NCBI GenBank assembly: GCA_016296575.1
Contig: JAEDJA010000001.1
Location: 62,001-126,000, forward strand
Direction of reading: 5' to 3'
Length of the DNA stretch: 64,000 bases
Source of the DNA: Treponema sp.
GTDB lineage: Bacteria; Spirochaetota; Spirochaetia; Treponematales; Treponemataceae
The position numbers were made by a program, and so were the translations under genes. Below are positions 59,461 to 64,000 of the stretch, piece after piece (within the stretch, counting starts at the first letter, position 1; each line of letters begins with the position of its first letter). Under the pieces are notes generated by a model. The model was not told the origin of the DNA. It made no database searches and saw only the letters and a program-made list of their open reading frames with translations.

Positions 59461-61500
59461 ATGAATGAAGACGAAAAAAAAGATATTGACAAAGATAATG
59501 ATCCGTATAACTTTTTCAAGTTTGGCGGAGTAAAAGAAGATAAAAACAAGCCGGAAGGAGAGGGGCCAAAAAAGAACGGCCGTTTCCCATTTTTCCTTGT
59601 TCTTGTTGGAATAATGCTTGTAATCACTATTGCTGATTTTCTCTTTGCAAATAAAAATGACAATTTAATTGATTATTCTGTTTTTAGAGAAAAAGTAGAA
59701 AATGGTGAAATTCTGTCTGTAGAAATCAGTGATAACTATATTATAGGATATGGTGCAGTAACTGCTTCTGAAAATGAACAGAAAGGTTTGTTGTTTAAAA
59801 ATCAGTCTACACCAGCTGTAACACAGTATAAGACTGCTGCTGTTCTTATGCAGAGTTTCATTGATCTTCTTGATGAAAAGGGAATCAACTATAAATTTGT
59901 TCACAAAAACAACAGTTTCCTTCTTTCGCTTCTTTTGAATCTACTGCCGTTTATTATTATTCTTGTAATTTACATCCTTATTTTCCGTAAAATGAGTGGT
60001 GGAAACGGTGGTGGCATTGGAAGTATTTTCAGCATGGGAAACAGCCGTGCAAAAGCAGTAGAAGAGGGGAAGGTAAAAGTCCGTTTTGCTGATGTTGCTG
60101 GTGTTGATGAAGCTAAAGAAGAGCTTGTAGAAGTTGTTGACTTCCTTAAATCTCCAAAAAAATACACTGATATTGGTGGAAAGATTCCAAAAGGTGTTCT
60201 TCTTGTTGGACCTCCAGGAACTGGTAAAACTCTTCTGGCCCGAGCTGTTGCAGGTGAGGCTGGAGTTCCATTTTTCCGTATTTCAGGTTCTGACTTTGTT
60301 GAAATGTTCGTTGGTGTTGGTGCTTCCCGTGTACGAGATCTTTTTAAGCAGGCCAGAGAAAAAGCACCTTGTATTATCTTTATTGATGAACTTGATGCCA
60401 TTGGTAAAAGCCGAGTAAATAATCTTGGTGGAAACGATGAACGGGAACAGACATTGAACCAGCTTCTTGTTGAAATGGATGGTTTTGATAACGATAAGGG
60501 ACTTATTATTCTAGCCGCAACAAACCGTGCTGATATTCTTGATCCAGCTCTTCTTCGTCCTGGCCGTTTTGACCGTCAGGTTCCTGTAGAAAAACCAGAT
60601 GTAAAAGGCCGTGAAGAAATCTTACGTATCCATGCAAAGAATGTAAAACTTGATAAGGATGTAGATTTTGTTTCTATTGCTCACGGAACTACAGGTTTTG
60701 CAGGAGCAGATCTTGCTAACGTAGTAAATGAAGCAGCTCTTCTTGCGGTACGAAACGGACATAAAAAAGTTTCAATGAGTGATTTCAATGAAGCTATAGA
60801 TAAAGTAAGCATTGGTCTTAAAAAGAAAAGCCGAAAGGATAATGAAAAGGATATGCGGCTTGTTTCCGTACACGAAACTGGTCATGCGCTGGTAGGTGCA
60901 TTTACTCCTGATTATCCTCCAGTTAATAAGATTACTGTTATTCCTCGAAGTCATGGAGTTGGCGGATTTACTCAGTATCGCGAAGAAGAAGAAAAGAATT
61001 TCCAGACACGTAAAGATATGATCAACGAAATTGACACTCTTCTTGGAGGTCGTGCCGCAGAAGAAATTATCCTGGGTGATGTTTCAACCGGTGCATCCAA
61101 CGATATTGCCCGTGCAACTGAAATTGTAAAACGAATGATTGTCGATTTTGGTATGAGTGAAAAATTCAAAAACATGACTTTAGGAAAAGGTGTTCTTGGA
61201 AATAGTGGTGGGGAACCTACTCTTGTACGAGAATTTTCTGAAGAAACACAGAAGTATATTGATGGCGAAATTGCCCGCATTATGGACGAACGTTATAAGT
61301 ATGTTCTTGAACTTCTGGGATCTCATAAAGACCTTCTGGAGTACATTGCAAATCTTCTAAAAGAAAAAGAAACAATAGAAGGAAAAGAATTCGACGAAAT
61401 TGTAAAGGCTGAAGGACGTTGCAAGGAGCTTACAGAACAGGCTTCTGAAGAAACTCCTGCTTTACCAGAAGATGCTGAAACACCAAAGGAGTCAGAATAA
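59461..61500 (+). CDS. ftsH: ATP-dependent zinc metalloprotease FtsH
   Basis: 679 residues from the ATG at 59461; the frame extends upstream, but this start gives a normal FtsH N-terminus. Two membrane segments (FPFFLVLVGIMLVITIADFLF and LLLNLLPFIIILVIYILIF), AAA domain with GPPGTGKTLLARAVAGEAGVPFF, DELDAIGKSR (Walker B), NRADILDPALLRPGRFDR (second region of homology), and the protease motif SVHETGHALVG (HEXXH; the usual A is T). Degrades membrane and regulatory proteins. One-base overlap with lolA. Confidence 0.97.
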   Translation: MNEDEKKDIDKDNDPYNFFKFGGVKEDKNKPEGEGPKKNGRFPFFLVLVGIMLVITIADFLFANKNDNLIDYSVFREKVENGEILSVEISDNYIIGYGAVTASENEQKGLLFKNQSTPAVTQYKTAAVLMQSFIDLLDEKGINYKFVHKNNSFLLSLLLNLLPFIIILVIYILIFRKMSGGNGGGIGSIFSMGNSRAKAVEEGKVKVRFADVAGVDEAKEELVEVVDFLKSPKKYTDIGGKIPKGVLLVGPPGTGKTLLARAVAGEAGVPFFRISGSDFVEMFVGVGASRVRDLFKQAREKAPCIIFIDELDAIGKSRVNNLGGNDEREQTLNQLLVEMDGFDNDKGLIILAATNRADILDPALLRPGRFDRQVPVEKPDVKGREEILRIHAKNVKLDKDVDFVSIAHGTTGFAGADLANVVNEAALLAVRNGHKKVSMSDFNEAIDKVSIGLKKKSRKDNEKDMRLVSVHETGHALVGAFTPDYPPVNKITVIPRSHGVGGFTQYREEEEKNFQTRKDMINEIDTLLGGRAAEEIILGDVSTGASNDIARATEIVKRMIVDFGMSEKFKNMTLGKGVLGNSGGEPTLVREFSEETQKYIDGEIARIMDERYKYVLELLGSHKDLLEYIANLLKEKETIEGKEFDEIVKAEGRCKELTEQASEETPALPEDAETPKESE

Positions 61501-62180
61501 TGAAGAAAATAATTGTTTCAATTGCTTTACTGGCAATTTCTCTTGGACTTTTTGCACAGAATATTACAACTGCCAGTGCTTATTTTAAGACCGTTTCTGA
61601 TCAATATGCTACTTTCAAGGATTACGAGGCTGATTTTGAATTTTCGGTAGATGGAACTGAAATGGCTGGTCATTTTTCTTATAAGACTCCTAATCTGATT
61701 CGTCTGGATTTTACAAACCCTGAACAGCAGGTAATCGTTTTCAATGGAGATTTGCTGACAATATATCTTCCTGGTTCAGATGCTGTTCTTCTGCAGAACC
61801 TTGATGAAAGTACAGCTGATGATGATGAAAATCTTACTACTCTTGGTTCACCTAAGGGATTAAGTCTTTTGAGCCGCTATTATACCGTAGCATACGAAAC
61901 AGGACAGGATGCAGAATTGCTGGAAGAAGGTTCTGATGAAATGGTAGTAAAACTGATTCTTACCAAAAAAAGTGCAGCCGAAGCTTTCCGTTATATCAAG
62001 CTTTGTATCAGTGAAAAAACTAAACTCCTTAGAAGAATGGAAGCTGTAACACCAAAAGGACAGACATATATCTTCAATTATTATGATTATAAAATCAATC
62101 AGGATATTTCTGACCAGCGCTTTATTTATGAAGCACCTTCTTCTGCCAACAACTTCAACAATTTTTTGTTTACGGATTAA
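61500..62180 (+). CDS. lolA: LolA-family outer-membrane lipoprotein carrier
   Basis: 226 residues. Signal peptide MKKIIVSIALLAISLGLFA, then the LolA/LolB-type barrel (YEADFEFSVDGTEMAGHFSYKTPNLIRLDFTNPEQQVIVFNGDLLTIYLPGSDAV). Carries lipoproteins across the periplasm to the outer membrane, consistent with the many lipoproteins here. Start overlaps the ftsH stop by one base, so translation is coupled. Confidence 0.88.
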   Translation: MKKIIVSIALLAISLGLFAQNITTASAYFKTVSDQYATFKDYEADFEFSVDGTEMAGHFSYKTPNLIRLDFTNPEQQVIVFNGDLLTIYLPGSDAVLLQNLDESTADDDENLTTLGSPKGLSLLSRYYTVAYETGQDAELLEEGSDEMVVKLILTKKSAAEAFRYIKLCISEKTKLLRRMEAVTPKGQTYIFNYYDYKINQDISDQRFIYEAPSSANNFNNFLFTD

Positions 62181-62183
62181 AAA

Positions 62184-63269
62184 ATGGACAGTTACGGAGA
62201 ATTATTACGACAGACTCGCGAGGAAAAAGGACTCATTTTTGACAATATAGCCCGCGAAATTGCTATTGATAAAAAATACCTTCAGGGGCTCGAAGATGAA
62301 GATGCTTCGGTTTTTCCAGGAGAACCATATTTTGTAGGTTATCTTAAAAACTACGCCGAATATCTTGGAATTGACAGTTCTATTCCAATGCGCTTGTACA
62401 ATAACAAGAAGATTCAGGAATCACCTGTGCCAGAGGGCCTTATTCCTACTCATAAAGATTTTCCGTGGGGATTGATTATTATTCTGTCGGCAATTCTGGT
62501 TCTTGTTGGAACAGGAATCACCTTATGGTTTACTGTTTTCAAAAAAGCAAAACCAGTGGATGAAACTCTTGTTGTTGATGGTACAAAACAGTACAGAAAG
62601 TATGAACTTGATAATACAAAGTTTACAAACCGTCTTTACAAAGGGGATCAGCTTATTGTTCCTTCAGAAAATGGAAAAATCATTCTTACTGTAAAAAGTA
62701 CACTTAAGGACTTTGCTCTTGATACACCAGGTGGAGTTTTTTATACAGAGCTTTCTGAAGAAGCTGAATATGACATTAATGGCGATGGTGCTTCTGATAT
62801 GATTCTTTACGTTTCTGACATTTCCGCAACCGATGAACGCCGTGGTGCAGAAATCAGTGTAATCCTCCGACATGGAGTACCAACTTTAAGCGAAGTAAAT
62901 ATTGCTGAAATTCCTATGAATGATGCAGAAACTACAAAACATACACAGACAGTTATTCTTGAAGACAATCGTGCATATCCATTTACGCTTAATGCATCTT
63001 TCCGTGGTGCATGTCTTTTCCGTGACAGAGTAGACCGAAATGATTCTGTTGAAACTTACTTCAGTAACGGTGAGATTTTTACAGCAACTGCTCAGAACGG
63101 TATACGTATCTGGATGAGTAATTCCAACGCTGTTAAATTTACTGTAGTTGCAGGTTCTGTTTCTAAAGATCTTCCAATCGGTAAATCAGGTGAAGTTGGT
63201 GTTCAGGATATCAAATGGGTTCGTGATACTGATGGAAAATATAAACTGGTGGTAGTAGATCTTGACTAG
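62184..63269 (+). CDS. RodZ-like helix-turn-helix membrane protein
   Basis: 361 residues. N-terminal helix-turn-helix of the RodZ type (YGELLRQTREEKGLIFDNIAREIAIDKKYLQGLEDEDASVFPGEPYFVGYLKNYAEYLG), then one membrane segment (FPWGLIIILSAILVLVGTGITLWFTVF), then a periplasmic part of about 230 residues, bigger than in Escherichia coli RodZ. RodZ links the MreB cytoskeleton to cell-wall synthesis; no mreB gene is in the window. Starts 3 bp after lolA; overlaps the rimO start by 8 bp. Confidence 0.8.
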   Translation: MDSYGELLRQTREEKGLIFDNIAREIAIDKKYLQGLEDEDASVFPGEPYFVGYLKNYAEYLGIDSSIPMRLYNNKKIQESPVPEGLIPTHKDFPWGLIIILSAILVLVGTGITLWFTVFKKAKPVDETLVVDGTKQYRKYELDNTKFTNRLYKGDQLIVPSENGKIILTVKSTLKDFALDTPGGVFYTELSEEAEYDINGDGASDMILYVSDISATDERRGAEISVILRHGVPTLSEVNIAEIPMNDAETTKHTQTVILEDNRAYPFTLNASFRGACLFRDRVDRNDSVETYFSNGEIFTATAQNGIRIWMSNSNAVKFTVVAGSVSKDLPIGKSGEVGVQDIKWVRDTDGKYKLVVVDLD

Positions 63270-64000
63270 TTCAAAAACATATTCATTCTTTATTGATCAG
63301 CACGGTTGTGCCAAAAATCAGGTGGATGGAGAAATCCTTATTGGTCATCTGGAAAAAGCAGGTCACAAGCGGGTTTGTGATGCAGCTTTGGCAGATATTA
63401 TTATCATTAATTCATGTGGTTTTATTCAGTCTGCAAAAGAAGAAAGTCTTGAATCCTTTTACGATGCAAAAAAAGCATATCCAGATAAGAAAGTAGTTAT
63501 GGCTGGCTGTCTTTCGGAACGTTATGCTGATCTTTTTGAAGAATCAATTCCGGAAATGGACGGTATTTTTGGAAACGGAAAATTATCTGATATCGTAGAT
63601 TTTGTTGAAAAAACAATGGAAGATTGCCGCCCAAAAATGAAGGCTCCTCAATCTGGTGTTTGCGGCGGTGACAGACCTTTTATTAATAATTTTGCAGGTT
63701 CTGCCTACGTAAAAATTACGGAAGGCTGTTCAAATCATTGTGCTTTCTGTGCTATTCCTATTATTCGCGGTGAACTTAGAAGCCGAAAAATTTCTGATAT
63801 TATAGATGAAATAAAGATTCTTTTAGGACGTGGTGTTTACGAAATTAACCTGATTGGTCAGGATCTTGCAGCTTATGGTACAGGTGCTACTGATACTGAA
63901 GAAGAAGGGAAAAACTTACGTGGTGACTCGCCGTTAAAAGTTCTCCTTGAAAAAATATGTGAAATTGAAGGTAACTTTGTTGTCCGCCTTCTGTACATTC
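63262..64000 (+). CDS. rimO: Ribosomal protein S12 methylthiotransferase, 3' end outside window
   Basis: 246 codons are visible; the gene runs off the window. TTG start at 63262, overlapping the previous stop, with GGTGG upstream. N-terminal Cys (DQHGCAKNQVDGE, NSCGFIQSAKEES and AGCL) and the radical SAM motif EGCSNHCAFCAIP near residue 150. The GCAKN and SCGF pattern fits RimO rather than MiaB. Adds a methylthio group to Asp of ribosomal protein S12. Last of the ftsH-lolA-rodZ-rimO run. Confidence 0.9.
   Translation, partial: MTSSKTYSFFIDQHGCAKNQVDGEILIGHLEKAGHKRVCDAALADIIIINSCGFIQSAKEESLESFYDAKKAYPDKKVVMAGCLSERYADLFEESIPEMDGIFGNGKLSDIVDFVEKTMEDCRPKMKAPQSGVCGGDRPFINNFAGSAYVKITEGCSNHCAFCAIPIIRGELRSRKISDIIDEIKILLGRGVYEINLIGQDLAAYGTGATDTEEEGKNLRGDSPLKVLLEKICEIEGNFVVRLLYI

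Noticed and set aside
1..64000. CRISPR arrays, prophage or complete insertion sequences
   Set aside because: No regularly spaced short repeats, integrase, phage structural or transposase genes were found; repeats present are the tandem pair and the palindromic elements only.

Overview
The window looks like chromosomal DNA of a saccharolytic, host-associated spirochaete, most likely a gut or rumen Treponema. Supporting signs are the many signal peptides and lipoboxes of treponemal style, the TER-type enoyl reductase FabV, the fliS/flgN-like pair, a porin-like beta-barrel protein, the indolepyruvate oxidoreductase/PaaK/ACT cluster, and AT-rich spacers around moderately AT-rich genes. The species cannot be told from the sequence. 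I see no prophage, transposase, CRISPR array, rRNA or tRNA gene. The window is mostly core genome with a few unusual non-coding elements.

Layout. 1-6.4 kb: the 3' end of a giant surface protein, coupled to a tRNA-dihydrouridine synthase. 6.4-14.6 kb: uracil permease, a 26-unit ankyrin lipoprotein, an exported GH3 enzyme with thioredoxin reductase, and a SUMF1-type lipoprotein. 14.6-15.0 kb: a non-coding tandem repeat of about 178 nt per unit, each unit highly structured and ending in a terminator. 15.0-20.4 kb: glycogen phosphorylase, GH39 xylosidase and FabV, the last behind a perfect 15-bp inverted repeat. 20.5-24.9 kb: rpmB, rplU-rpmA, obgE-nadD-yqeK and an exported protein. 24.9-33.1 kb: a long minus-strand run (glyA, GH3 lipoprotein, RNA m5C methyltransferase, deoD, nucleotidyltransferase, CorC-like CBS protein, TPR protein). 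33.3-38.6 kb: iorA-iorB and paaK-ACT, for aromatic 2-oxoacid metabolism, with one unknown exported protein between them. 38.8-43.7 kb: a GH120-like xylosidase, a queuosine-precursor transporter with a riboswitch-like leader, flanked by two related palindromic elements, then an acyl-ACP thioesterase and an M28 peptidase. 43.7-48.5 kb: an aconitase-family hydratase and two tandem GAF/HD-GYP paralogues. 48.5-51.1 kb: infC-rpmI-rplT followed by a coiled-coil protein, zapA and a YaiI/YqxD protein. 51.2-58.3 kb: OFA-family MFS transporter, Fe-S aldo/keto reductase, MsmX/UgpC-type ABC ATPase, porin-like protein and an RNase II/R-type exonuclease. 58.3-64 kb: flgN-like/fliS on the minus strand, then ftsH-lolA-rodZ-like-rimO (cut by the window end).

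Metabolically the genes fit a sugar fermenter: cytosolic xylosidases GH39 and GH120, glycogen phosphorylase, an orphan sugar-ABC ATPase, TER/FabV for fatty acid or butyrate-type reduction, and IOR plus PaaK for aryl-acid formation from amino acids. The two exported GH3 proteins suggest turnover of peptidoglycan or other N-acetylhexosamine glycans.

The best candidates for something undescribed are non-coding: the tandem structured repeat at 14.6-15.0 kb (with a possible pseudoknot), the preQ1-I-like attenuator at 40.98-41.08 kb, the terminator-shaped hairpin lying between Shine-Dalgarno and start codon of the GH3 lipoprotein at 31.56-31.60 kb, and the fabV operator at 19.11-19.15 kb. All RNA structures were worked out by eye and none was folded computationally.
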